Assembly (NCBI GenBank): GCA_002328495.1
Contig: DCUJ01000002.1
Span: 111,840-175,839 of the forward strand
DNA length: 64,000 bases
Source: Sulfurospirillum sp. UBA2217
GTDB taxonomy: Bacteria > Campylobacterota > Campylobacteria > Campylobacterales > Sulfurospirillaceae
Direction: 5' to 3'
The notes below the pieces were generated by a model that worked only from the letters and a program-made list of their open reading frames with translations, searched no databases and had not been told where the DNA came from. Both the position numbers and the translations under genes were made by a program. Within the stretch, counting starts at the first letter, position 1; each line of letters starts with the position of its first letter. This document shows positions 18,587 to 27,308 of the stretch, in pieces.

Positions 18587-19579
18587 TTACTCTAGTGCAG
18601 TTAGTATCTCTATAAATGCTTCTTTAAAACTTTTTAAACCCTCTTGCATCAAGGTCTCATACACCTGATCTATATCAATTCCATTGGCACTTAGCGCATT
18701 AAAAAAGTTATCAATATCTTTGGATGAGGGCACTGCATTGCTTTTTTTAGGTGCAATATGAATAAACGCGTTAATGGTCTCAAGAGGTGCCGTGTTAATC
18801 GCATTTTTAACCAATAATTCCGTAATATAATACTCAGGCTTCAAGATATCACCCTTAACACCCGTACTTGCAAACAAAGCACGAACATTGGGAAGTCCGT
18901 ATGCTTCAATCATCACATAACACCGTAATGCATTCATAATCCCCACACGAGAAGTCACAAAATCTGCCTCTTTGAGCCTTGCATCCAACATTCGATCAAA
19001 ACGACTTACGAAGATACTAACGACTGCTTTAGGTAAAACGCTTTTATCTTCATATTTTTGATTTGCACGCGCAAACGCTTCTAAACACTTTTGTGTTTGC
19101 AAGGGTGAAAAAATAAGCGTTGCATTGACATGAATTCCCTCACTCAAAAGTGCCTCCATCGCCATAAAGCCAGCATCCGTTGCAGGAACTTTAATCATAA
19201 CATTGGGATACCCAATCGCTTGAAACAAGCGCTTTCCTTCTTCCACAGTACCTTGCGCATCATCGCACAAAAAAGGATCTACTTCAATACTAATAAAACC
19301 ATCATCACCCTTTTCATACAAAGGCAACAGTGCATGTGCGGCAAGCTTGATATCGTGGATGGCAAGCGTTTCATACACCTCTTTTGCGGGTTTACCTTTG
19401 AGTGCTTTTTTATCTTCCACATACGCCTTAGAGCCTAAAAAAGCTGATTTAAAAATAGAAGGGTTACTCGTAGCTGCTGTAATAATATTGTGCTCAATTA
19501 AGGTTCCAAATTCACCCGCTAAAAAACTCCGTTCGACAAAATCACACCAAAGCGAAAAATGTATTTCGTTGTTATACAT
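18587..19579 (-). CDS. tal: Transaldolase
   Basis: A pentose-phosphate enzyme moving a dihydroxyacetone unit between sugar phosphates. The 330-residue protein has TAATSNPSIF near the N-terminus and the Schiff-base lysine in VMIKVPATDAGF, followed by GIHVNATLIFS, as in the TalAB-like family; the C-terminal part is more diverged. It lies between serB (12 bases upstream) and pilT (10 bases downstream), probably in one transcript. Confidence 0.93.
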   Translation of the reverse strand: MYNNEIHFSLWCDFVERSFLAGEFGTLIEHNIITAATSNPSIFKSAFLGSKAYVEDKKALKGKPAKEVYETLAIHDIKLAAHALLPLYEKGDDGFISIEVDPFLCDDAQGTVEEGKRLFQAIGYPNVMIKVPATDAGFMAMEALLSEGIHVNATLIFSPLQTQKCLEAFARANQKYEDKSVLPKAVVSIFVSRFDRMLDARLKEADFVTSRVGIMNALRCYVMIEAYGLPNVRALFASTGVKGDILKPEYYITELLVKNAINTAPLETINAFIHIAPKKSNAVPSSKDIDNFFNALSANGIDIDQVYETLMQEGLKSFKEAFIEILTALE

Positions 19580-19591
19580 AAAATTTACCTT

Positions 19592-20215
19592 TTAAATAAA
19601 ATGAAGTAATTGTCGCATATCGCGCTCATCGATGACAATGGTCGCAGCAGCTTTTAAAATAGGTTTTGCGCAAAAAGCAACTTTTGTATCGGCATACGCA
19701 AACATCGACACATCATTCGCACCATCCCCCACAGCTATGGTATTTTGTGGACTTACATGTAAAAGGGTTTGAAGACGTTTCATCATATCGCCTTTTGAGT
19801 AGCCAAACATCATATCGCCTCCAACCAAACCACTCAACTTTCCATCTCTTACATGTAACACGTTAGCAAAATCTGCATCAAATCCTAAGATGGCTTTGGC
19901 AGGAGTAGTCGCAATGCGAAACCCTCCGCTAAAAACAACCACCGTATAGCCTTGTGCTTTTAATCCAGCGATTGCTTCAATGGCGCCATTCATCAGAGGC
20001 AAATTGGCACAAATCGCCTCTGCTTTTTTCGCATCTAAGCCTTGAAGCAATCCCACACGTGTAGTAAGACTCTCAAAAAAATCAAGCTCCCCTTGCATCG
20101 CTTTTTCTGTAATTGCCGATACTTGCTCTTCTACACCTCTTTCTTTGGCTAAAAAATCGATGGTTTCTCCATCCATAAGCGTGGAGTCAAAATCAAACAC
20201 ACATAATTTCATCAC
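19592..20215 (-). CDS. serB: Phosphoserine phosphatase
   Basis: The final step of serine synthesis, a HAD-family phosphatase of 207 residues. Motif I is VFDFDSTLMDGETID with both aspartates, motif II VVVFSGGFRI, and motif III VGDGANDVSMFAYAD. It lacks the N-terminal ACT domain of E. coli SerB, which is common in short SerB proteins. It starts 60 bases from the divergent metF-like gene and contains two TTACATGTAA copies only 96 bases apart. Confidence 0.95.
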   Translation of the reverse strand: MMKLCVFDFDSTLMDGETIDFLAKERGVEEQVSAITEKAMQGELDFFESLTTRVGLLQGLDAKKAEAICANLPLMNGAIEAIAGLKAQGYTVVVFSGGFRIATTPAKAILGFDADFANVLHVRDGKLSGLVGGDMMFGYSKGDMMKRLQTLLHVSPQNTIAVGDGANDVSMFAYADTKVAFCAKPILKAAATIVIDERDMRQLLHFI

Positions 20216-20238
20216 TTGTTAATCCTAAGCATTTTTAT

Positions 20239-20244
20239 TATAAT
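20239..20244 (+). promoter_or_regulatory. Likely -10 box for the metF-like gene
   Basis: TATAAT lies 31 bases before the ATG at 20275, in the 59-base divergent spacer between serB and the reductase gene. It is preceded by a T run and no clear -35. Confidence 0.5.
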
Positions 20245-20274
20245 ACAAAAAAACTAGTAACAAACGGATAAAAT

Positions 20275-21186
20275 ATGGTCGAATCTTTCATCGAGAAATT
20301 ACGTCACGATAGCTTTTTAACACTTGAGACCACACCCATGCACGAACCCACGTTTGAGCCTATCATCGAAAAACTCATACAGTACGATTTAGCAAAATGT
20401 ATAGATGGATTTAGCACCACGGACAATCCTCTAGCCCGCCTTAAATACAATGCTTTTTTTGGAGCACTAAAATTACAAAATGCTTTTCATAAGCCTGTTA
20501 TCACCACAATGAGTATGCGTGATCGCAACAAAATAGCGTTACAATCTGACCTTTTAGGGGCAAACGAACATCATCTTCGTACCATTCTTTGTCTCACAGG
20601 AGATCCTGCAAGTGCGAGTGACCAACCCAATCTCAAAGGCGTGTTTGAGGGAAATAGTACCCTTTTGATGGATATTATCCACTGTTTTAATGCAGGCATT
20701 GACCATTCAGGTAAACCGTTTAAAACCCATCCAAAACCCATCTACCCTTTTGCTGTTTGCAATGCACACGCCAACATACCTAAAAATCTCATGAAAAAAA
20801 TGCACACTAAGATAGCGCATGGTGCGGTGGGTATTATCACGCAACCTGTGTACAGCACAGAAAATGCAACCATGCTTTTGGAGCTGCTTGAAGGTGCTCA
20901 TGAAGGGTGCAAAAACGAACATAAAACAGAGCTTATTTTAGGATTTTTTCCCATCGTTCGTCTTCGAACAGCCCAGTTTTTAGCGGCACATGTTCCTGGA
21001 ATTCATGTACCTTCTTTATGGATGGAAAAATTAACGCGGGCTAAAAAAATCAGCGAAGAGGAAGAAAAAAAGGTAGGGCTTGAACTCTCCGTTCAAACCT
21101 TCAAAGAACTCCAACGCATACACCCAAAAATTCATATGATGAGTGCCAATAACTTTGAATTGGTACGTGATATTTTAAAAGCCTAA
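20275..21186 (+). CDS. Methylenetetrahydrofolate reductase family protein
   Basis: A 303-residue TIM-barrel flavoprotein of the MTHFR family, expected to reduce 5,10-methylene-THF to 5-methyl-THF for methionine synthesis. Seen features: TLETTPM at the N-terminus, ILCLTGDPA, HGAVGIITQPVYS and GFFPIVRLRTAQFL followed by VPGIHVPSLWM, all characteristic of the family. It is more diverged than E. coli MetF, so other THF- or corrinoid-linked reductases remain possible. It is monocistronic, ending in a strong bidirectional terminator shared with cheW. Confidence 0.82.
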   Translation: MVESFIEKLRHDSFLTLETTPMHEPTFEPIIEKLIQYDLAKCIDGFSTTDNPLARLKYNAFFGALKLQNAFHKPVITTMSMRDRNKIALQSDLLGANEHHLRTILCLTGDPASASDQPNLKGVFEGNSTLLMDIIHCFNAGIDHSGKPFKTHPKPIYPFAVCNAHANIPKNLMKKMHTKIAHGAVGIITQPVYSTENATMLLELLEGAHEGCKNEHKTELILGFFPIVRLRTAQFLAAHVPGIHVPSLWMEKLTRAKKISEEEEKKVGLELSVQTFKELQRIHPKIHMMSANNFELVRDILKA

Positions 21187-21210
21187 AAAAAGAATTTTTT
21201 TAGGCTTTTA
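21176..21210. terminator. Bidirectional terminator between metF-like gene and cheW
   Basis: A perfect 16-bp stem with a three-base GAA loop. The stem carries AGGC flanked by A and T runs, so it can end transcription in both directions. It overlaps the last codons of the reductase and lies 5 bases from the cheW stop. Confidence 0.9.
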
Positions 21211-21214
21211 CGTT

Positions 21215-21709
21215 TTAGAAATCTCTTTTTAAAAGTTGCTCCACTTTCAAAATGGTCAAGATACTATCATCACGCATTCCAATGCCATACACCAACCCTT
21301 TTTCTGCATGAATCGTCTCAGGCGGAGGTCCAATGTGACTGCCTTTAATACGAATAGCTTCGGTGAGTCTGTCAATAACAAACCCTGCGGTATTATCCCG
21401 TCCTTTCATAACGATGTAGCGTGTGTCTTCGCTTACCTTGGAAGGTTCCATTTTAAATTTACGTCGTAAATCAATCAAAGGAATAACGCTTCCACGAAGA
21501 TTAAAAACACCTAAAATATAATCAGGAACACTAGGAACCCGTGTGTATTCAATAGGCTTAATAATCTCTTGAATACTCAAAATAGGCACCGCATACTCTT
21601 CTTGCCCTATAATAAAACCTACCAGTTGGACAACATCATCCTCTTTCTTTTGTGGCTCTTCAATCTGCTTTTGTTGTTTTTGCACAATTTGATTGAGTTT
21701 ATCATTCAT
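21215..21709 (-). CDS. cheW: Chemotaxis coupling protein CheW
   Basis: An adaptor linking chemoreceptors to CheA. The 164-residue protein has a charged Gln/Lys-rich N-terminal extension (~residues 1-25) followed by the CheW fold: GFIIGQEEYAVPILSIQEII, FNLRGSVIPLIDLRRKF and a GFVIDRLTEAIRI segment. It is the last gene of cheV-cheA-cheW on the minus strand, 14 bases after cheA. Confidence 0.95.
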   Translation of the reverse strand: MNDKLNQIVQKQQKQIEEPQKKEDDVVQLVGFIIGQEEYAVPILSIQEIIKPIEYTRVPSVPDYILGVFNLRGSVIPLIDLRRKFKMEPSKVSEDTRYIVMKGRDNTAGFVIDRLTEAIRIKGSHIGPPPETIHAEKGLVYGIGMRDDSILTILKVEQLLKRDF

Positions 21710-21723
21710 CGCGATGTCCCCAC

Positions 21724-24084
21724 TTATAGTTTTATATTTTTTCGAACAACACTCTCAAGGTATTCAGGAGAGTATGGTTTCGTGATGTATTCACTCATGC
21801 CCGATTCCACGCCTCTTAGTCTATCAGACTTAGAGGTACGAGAGGTAACAGCAATGAGTGGAAGGTTTTTGTATTTAGAATACTTACGAATTTCGCCTGC
21901 TAAAGTATAGCCATCCATGCGTGGCATTTCGATGTCAATCAGCACCGCATCAATACTGTATTCAGCCGATTTTAGCATATTAAGCGCTTCTTGACCATTG
22001 GAAGCTTCGATTACTTTAACACCAATGGGCTCCATGGACTTTTTCATAATATTACGATCCATAGCACTATCATCTACCGCTAAAACCACATAATCGCTGG
22101 GTTGTGTTTTTGTTTTTACGGCAGTCTCAGAAGAAGCTCTGATATCAACGGTGATACCTTTGGCTAAATTCATCAGTGCTGCCACATCAATAATCAAAGT
22201 GACACGTCCATCACCCCGAATGGTTGCCCCCGCAATGCCTTCAATGCCTTGGAGATAATCGCCTAAAGACTTAATAACAATCTCTTCTTGTCCTACCAAG
22301 GTATCGACCACAACTCCCAGCTTGGACTCTGCTAGACCAATAACTACGACATAGGTGTGTTCGGCACCTTCATACACCTGTTTGACACCAAAAATGTCAG
22401 AAAGACGCACAAGAGAGAGAACCTCGTCACGTAACCGTAAAACGTTTTTGCCTTCAATGGTATAAATTTCATCCAATGGAATACGCACCGTTTCTAAAAC
22501 CGATGCCAATGGAATCGCATAATACTCCTCTTGCGCTCCTACCAACAAGGCTTGGATAATCGCAAGTGTCAATGGAATTTTGAGTTTAATCACCGTTCCA
22601 CGTCCCAGTTCACTGTCAACATCGATGATACCATTGAGTTTTTCAATATTGGTTTTAACAACATCCATTCCCACACCACGTCCTGAAACATTGGTCACCA
22701 CTTTAGCCGTAGAAAGGGAAGGTTTAAAGATGAGGGCAAATGCCTCTTTATCACTCATGCCATCGGCTTCACGCTCGCTGATCATTCCTTTTTCAATGGC
22801 TTTAGAACGCAAGATATCTGGATCCAACCCATTCCCATCATCTGTAATTTCGATGACGATATGATTACCTTCATTGTACGCTTTTAGCTGAATCAGTCCT
22901 ACTTCTGATTTTCCTTTTAGAAGCCTTGCTTTACCATTTTCAATCCCATGATCACACGAGTTTCGAATGATGTGAACCAAAGGATCGCCAATCTCTTCAA
23001 CGATTGATTTGTCAAGTTCCGTCTCTTCTCCCGAAATTTCAAGCTCAATTTGCTTTCCAAGTTCACGAGAAAGATCACGCACCATACGTGGGAATTTATT
23101 AAAGACTTTAGCGATAGGAAGCATACGTGTTTTCATAACCGCTATTTGTAAATCTGTCGTTACCAAAGAAATCGATGAAACCACTTGATTAAGCTCTTCT
23201 AAAAACTTTTCACCCTCGTAACGCTCTTCAACGTCATCATAAATTTTCAACAATCGGTTTTTACCCAAAACGAGTTCACCAATTAAATTCATCAAGTGGT
23301 CTAAGCGCTTGACTTCAACCCTGATGGTCTGCTCCATAGCACTTGCTGCCTCTTTTTTGGCAGGTGTATTGGCGGCCGATGCATCTGCACGAGGTGCTGA
23401 GGGTCTTGCACTGCTCTTTTTGTCCTCACCATCGTCATCATCGTCATCATCTTGTGACAAACTTGCCGTCGTGGGAGCTACGGGAGCTGGCGTTGGTGTG
23501 ACTGGTTTTGCTACACCAGAAGATTCGCGTCGTTTTTTATCTTCTTCTTTACGCATTTTTAACAAACGCTCTATTTCATCTTCAACTTCTTGGTCACTGA
23601 GCTTCGAATAGTCCTTATTGTCGTCTTCAATGACAGGGGCTACCTCTGCTTTAGGTTTTTCTGAAGTTACCGCAGGAGCTGTGTTGCCATCTTCACCACT
23701 AGAAATTGCATCCAAACGGGTACAAATATCGGTGATATCAAGCCCAATAGAAGTGTCATTGCCATTGTCGCGAATGGCGTGTAAAAGTGCTTTCATCAAA
23801 TCAATAGACTCTAAGACAACGTCCATCACATGGTTTTTAAGCTTCAATTCACCGTGTCGGGCTTTATTGAGAACATCTTCCATGTGGTGTGTTAAATGGG
23901 TTAAAACATCAAAATTTAAAAATGATGATGAACCTTTAATCGTATGCGCAACCCTAAAAATACTGTTAAGCAGTTCTAAGTCGTCGGGATTAGCCTCAAG
24001 CTCTACCAAATTCTGATCGATTTGTTCAATAAGTTCGAACGCTTCAACCAAAAAATCTTCTAAAATTTCTTGAATATCTTCCAT
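21724..24084 (-). CDS. cheA: Chemotaxis histidine kinase CheA with C-terminal receiver (CheAY)
   Basis: The central kinase of chemotaxis, 786 residues. Order: Hpt domain with phospho-accepting H47 (RVAHTIKGSS); a linker rich in Pro/Ala/Ser with a run of seven Asp near 210; dimerisation domain; HATPase with RNSCDHGIE and GRGVGMDVVK; CheW-like domain (~520-650); and a receiver with phospho-acceptor Asp near 717 (IDIEMPRMDGY). The fused receiver is typical of this phylum and may act as a phosphate sink. It lies between cheV and cheW. Confidence 0.96.
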   Translation of the reverse strand: MEDIQEILEDFLVEAFELIEQIDQNLVELEANPDDLELLNSIFRVAHTIKGSSSFLNFDVLTHLTHHMEDVLNKARHGELKLKNHVMDVVLESIDLMKALLHAIRDNGNDTSIGLDITDICTRLDAISSGEDGNTAPAVTSEKPKAEVAPVIEDDNKDYSKLSDQEVEDEIERLLKMRKEEDKKRRESSGVAKPVTPTPAPVAPTTASLSQDDDDDDDGEDKKSSARPSAPRADASAANTPAKKEAASAMEQTIRVEVKRLDHLMNLIGELVLGKNRLLKIYDDVEERYEGEKFLEELNQVVSSISLVTTDLQIAVMKTRMLPIAKVFNKFPRMVRDLSRELGKQIELEISGEETELDKSIVEEIGDPLVHIIRNSCDHGIENGKARLLKGKSEVGLIQLKAYNEGNHIVIEITDDGNGLDPDILRSKAIEKGMISEREADGMSDKEAFALIFKPSLSTAKVVTNVSGRGVGMDVVKTNIEKLNGIIDVDSELGRGTVIKLKIPLTLAIIQALLVGAQEEYYAIPLASVLETVRIPLDEIYTIEGKNVLRLRDEVLSLVRLSDIFGVKQVYEGAEHTYVVVIGLAESKLGVVVDTLVGQEEIVIKSLGDYLQGIEGIAGATIRGDGRVTLIIDVAALMNLAKGITVDIRASSETAVKTKTQPSDYVVLAVDDSAMDRNIMKKSMEPIGVKVIEASNGQEALNMLKSAEYSIDAVLIDIEMPRMDGYTLAGEIRKYSKYKNLPLIAVTSRTSKSDRLRGVESGMSEYITKPYSPEYLESVVRKNIKL

Positions 24085-24094
24085 CGTTCTACCC

Positions 24095-25054
24095 TTACTT
24101 TTGAGCTGTTTTAACGTGCGATTTAATCACTTTAGAGACTTCCCTGTAAAAAATCGACGCATCAAATTTAGTTAAATAGGCTTCACCGCCCGCCTCTTTG
24201 CCTCTTATTTCACTAAAGTGGTCGCTGATGGAGGAGTTAAAGATGATAGGAATGTCTTTAAATCTGGCATCCTCTTTTGCATTGGCAGCAAAGTGGAAGC
24301 CATCCATCTGTGGCATTTCTACATCACTGATGATGATTCTAACCTCATCGACCATTCTATCGGTATAGGTTGAATAGAGTTCATTCAAGCGCTCCAACCC
24401 TTCAATGCCATCTTTGGCTTCTACCACGCGCATACCCATTTTTTTGAGTGCATCACTGACCAATTTTCGAGCGATCATACTGTCATCTAAAATCAAAGCC
24501 GTTCCGCCGATGATTTCAATGTCTTCATCGTGAACATCTATTTTAGGCTGATAAATTCCCAAAGCTTGTACCACGCTCTCTAAATCTAAAATCAACAAAA
24601 CATCATCATTTTCGATGCGTGTCACACCCGTAATTTGACTTTTATCCAGTGAACCCATACCTGCAACAAACGATGCTGGCTCAATATCTTTCCAACTAAT
24701 GCGACGAATTCGTTTGGCTTCGTGCACCACAAAACCGATTAAAATATCGCTAAATTCCGTAATGATGATACGAGGCTTAATTGAACCATCGTCTGGCTCT
24801 TGAATATTCATCCATTTTGCCAAATTGACCACAGGAATAACCACCCCACGCAAGTCAAAAATACCCTCGATGTATTCAGGAACACCTGGAAGTTCTGTGA
24901 GGTTAGGAATTTTGATAATTTCCCGAACTTTGGCAACATTGACACCATAAATTCCTTCGTAGACGCCTTTTTCTTCTTTTTTAAAGATACGAAAATCTAC
25001 GAGCTCCATTTCGTTGGAGCCTACTTTTAATATACTATCTTTCGCTTTAGCCAT
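24095..25054 (-). CDS. cheV: Chemotaxis protein CheV (CheW-receiver fusion)
   Basis: A 319-residue protein with an N-terminal CheW-like domain (GVNVAKVREIIKIPNLTELPG, FDLRGVVIPVVNLAKW) and a C-terminal receiver domain (residues ~190-315) with acceptor Asp in IIISDVEMPQMDGF. CheV couples receptors to CheA and is thought to tune adaptation by its phosphorylation. It heads the cheV-cheA-cheW run, 10 bases before cheA. No cheY, cheR or cheB lies in this window. Confidence 0.95.
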   Translation of the reverse strand: MAKAKDSILKVGSNEMELVDFRIFKKEEKGVYEGIYGVNVAKVREIIKIPNLTELPGVPEYIEGIFDLRGVVIPVVNLAKWMNIQEPDDGSIKPRIIITEFSDILIGFVVHEAKRIRRISWKDIEPASFVAGMGSLDKSQITGVTRIENDDVLLILDLESVVQALGIYQPKIDVHDEDIEIIGGTALILDDSMIARKLVSDALKKMGMRVVEAKDGIEGLERLNELYSTYTDRMVDEVRIIISDVEMPQMDGFHFAANAKEDARFKDIPIIFNSSISDHFSEIRGKEAGGEAYLTKFDASIFYREVSKVIKSHVKTAQK

Positions 25055-25063
25055 TGCAGCCCC

Positions 25064-25807
25064 TTATTGCTTTGGACGTGACAGGTATTGCACAGGGACA
25101 AATTCTGTCTTCGGTGAAGATTGTACACAAAAATAACTTTGATTGCACGCAAAAGATGAAAAATTGATATATTTTACACCATTCATTACAAAAGTGTTAC
25201 CTTGATGGTAATGCCCCTCCACAATACAATCAACACCTAAAAGAGGATAGTGATGCAACTTATCATTGACAATCTTTTCAAACGTGATAATTTTTTTACA
25301 CAGGTTTTTCTGCCTCTGATTCACCTCAATCCTCGTTGAAATAGCCCCTTTTAAAAGGATATCGATACATCCAAGCACTTTTAAAATACCTTTATGTCGA
25401 ATGAGTGCGGTGTACACACTGTGCAATTTTCCACCATACCGATCGCCATGTGAGACTAAGCAGACATTTCCATCGGGAAGTCTACATGTAAGCGGTTGAT
25501 TCTCGATGGGAACAACCTTTACATGTAAGAACAGTTTAGAAAGATTAAAATCGTGATTTCCCTCGAAATAGACGATTTCACACACGTGTGAAATTTCGTT
25601 GATTAGGTCGATGTAGGGTTGGTATTTCTTGACCCGATAGGCAATGCCTCCCACGAGTAGGTCAAACATATCGCCCATCAAAAAGAGTTGTGGCGGTGGA
25701 TTTTGCTTTATCTCGTGCAAAAAATCCAAAAAAAAGTGCCTCTGGGTACTATCGTGTGCATCTGCGATAAAGAGTGCCCCTTCTTGGATGGTAATGCTAG
25801 GGAACAT
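25064..25807 (-). CDS. Metallophosphoesterase, LpxH-like UDP-2,3-diacylglucosamine hydrolase
   Basis: A 247-residue calcineurin-type phosphoesterase. The metal motifs are complete: FIADAHDS, LMGDMFD, FEGNHDF, SHGDRYG and VEGHYHQG. LpxH-type enzymes hydrolyse UDP-2,3-diacylglucosamine to lipid X in lipid A synthesis; the DxH first motif and two-histidine last motif fit that group, and lpxB lies 1.5 kb away. I chose the ATG at 25807, overlapping the argC end, because a longer start at 25888 would run 27 codons into argC without family-like sequence. Confidence 0.75.
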   Translation of the reverse strand: MFPSITIQEGALFIADAHDSTQRHFFLDFLHEIKQNPPPQLFLMGDMFDLLVGGIAYRVKKYQPYIDLINEISHVCEIVYFEGNHDFNLSKLFLHVKVVPIENQPLTCRLPDGNVCLVSHGDRYGGKLHSVYTALIRHKGILKVLGCIDILLKGAISTRIEVNQRQKNLCKKIITFEKIVNDKLHHYPLLGVDCIVEGHYHQGNTFVMNGVKYINFSSFACNQSYFCVQSSPKTEFVPVQYLSRPKQ

Positions 25808-26810
25808 AGGCGATAATAGGAATACCCGTGCGCTCATCAAGCCCACACATAAGGTTGGCATTGACCACCGCTTGTGAAGAAGCTCCACGTAAAAGATTGT
25901 CGATGCTAGAAGATATAAAAATCGACTTTCCTTTTTGGCTCACAAAGATATCGCAAAAGTTCGTTCCAGCGGTAGATTTGATATCCACAGGATTTTCACG
26001 AATACGCACAAAGGGACTTTGAGCATAAAATACTGTTAAAACAGCCTTTGCATCAATCATTTCAGTGGTCTGCACATACGAGCTTATCAACATTCCTCGA
26101 CTTACAGGTAAGAGATGGGGTACAAAATTGACTTCAAAATTATGCCCGCTGAATAAGCGAAGTTTTTCTGCGATTTCAGGTTCATGGCGATGTTTCAAAG
26201 GATTGTACGCAAAAATATTTTCATTGATGCTCACAAAATGGGCTGTCGTACTTGGCTTTTTTCCCGCACCCGAAACACCGCTCTTGGCATCGATAAATAT
26301 CGGAGCTTCTTTATTGAGATACGCTAAAAATGGCAAAATTCCTAAAATGGAAGCCGTTGGATAACAGCCAGGATTGGCTACCAAACGCGCTTTTTTTATC
26401 TTTTCTGTATTGATTTCAGGAAGTCCATACACTGCCTCTTTTAAATGTTCTTTATCTTCATGTTCGCAGTAATGCTTCTCATACGCCTCTAATTCCAAAC
26501 GATAATCCGCAGAGAGGTCAACCACCTTTACATGTAATCCCAAAAGCTCTTTTGCAAAACCCATTGCCGCTTTATGCGGAAGAGCCAAAAAAGCTAATTC
26601 TGCTTTTTGTGCCACCTCTTTGGCATCGGCTTTAAACACCTCTTGCTCAAAAACACCCAACAACGCAGGATGTAACTCGCTGGCCTTAGTTCCACCTTCT
26701 GTTGTTGCGATATAAGTAATGTTAAAATGGGGATGCTGAATCAAAATTTTTATCAACTCTAAGCCTGTATAACCGCTTGCTCCGATGATGGCTACATTGA
26801 TTTTTTTCAT
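25797..26810 (-). CDS. argC: N-acetyl-gamma-glutamyl-phosphate reductase
   Basis: It reduces N-acetylglutamyl phosphate to the semialdehyde in arginine synthesis. The 337-residue protein starts with a Rossmann segment IIGASGYTGLEL, has the catalytic cysteine in ANPGCYPTAS (C149) and a histidine-bearing HRHEPEI motif. It lies three bases after greA and overlaps the phosphoesterase gene by 11 bases. It carries a TTACATGTAA copy read as LHV. Confidence 0.96.
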   Translation of the reverse strand: MKKINVAIIGASGYTGLELIKILIQHPHFNITYIATTEGGTKASELHPALLGVFEQEVFKADAKEVAQKAELAFLALPHKAAMGFAKELLGLHVKVVDLSADYRLELEAYEKHYCEHEDKEHLKEAVYGLPEINTEKIKKARLVANPGCYPTASILGILPFLAYLNKEAPIFIDAKSGVSGAGKKPSTTAHFVSINENIFAYNPLKHRHEPEIAEKLRLFSGHNFEVNFVPHLLPVSRGMLISSYVQTTEMIDAKAVLTVFYAQSPFVRIRENPVDIKSTAGTNFCDIFVSQKGKSIFISSSIDNLLRGASSQAVVNANLMCGLDERTGIPIIAYVP

Positions 26811-26813
26811 CCC

Positions 26814-27308
26814 TTATCCTTCAAAATCAATTTCATGGTATGCGATTTCTAAAATCTCATACGTTTGTGTGCCTGAGGGTAAATTCATCACCACCTCATC
26901 GCCCTCACTTTTACCCATCAGTTGCTTTGACAAAGGTGAATGATATGAAATCAAGCCTTTATACGCATTGCTCTCCGTACTACCCACAATCGTGTACGTC
27001 ACCTCTTCGTTCGTATCCAAATTTTCAAGCATAACGGTTGAGCCAAAGCGTACTTTATCATGCTCATAGCTTTTTGGGTTGATAACTTGGGAACGTGAGA
27101 CTAAATCACTAAGCTCTCCGATACGCGCGTCAATAAATGCCAGTCTATCTTTAGCAGCGTGATATTCAGCATTTTCTTTCAAATCGCCGTGACTGCGTGC
27201 GATGTCTAGTTCTATCACCGTTTCAGGGCGTTGTCGTTTTTTCAGATCGCTAAGTTCATGAGTCAATTTTTTATAGCCATATTCGGTCATAGGCTCTTTT
27301 GTGTTCAT
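26814..27308 (-). CDS. greA: Transcription elongation factor GreA
   Basis: GreA binds the RNA polymerase secondary channel and stimulates cleavage of backtracked RNA. The 164-residue protein has an N-terminal coiled coil with the acidic tip (RSHGDLKENAEYHAAKDRL) and a C-terminal FKBP-like domain (GSTVMLENLDTNEE, SPLSKQLMGKSEGDEV). I use the ATG at 27308, which overlaps the lpxB stop (ATGA) and has gaggag eight bases ahead; a start six codons upstream is less likely. Confidence 0.96.
   Translation of the reverse strand: MNTKEPMTEYGYKKLTHELSDLKKRQRPETVIELDIARSHGDLKENAEYHAAKDRLAFIDARIGELSDLVSRSQVINPKSYEHDKVRFGSTVMLENLDTNEEVTYTIVGSTESNAYKGLISYHSPLSKQLMGKSEGDEVVMNLPSGTQTYEILEIAYHEIDFEG

Noticed and set aside
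23309..23611. Ser-rich open frame opposite the cheA linker
   Set aside because: It mirrors the Asp/Ala-rich cheA codons and has no ribosome site.
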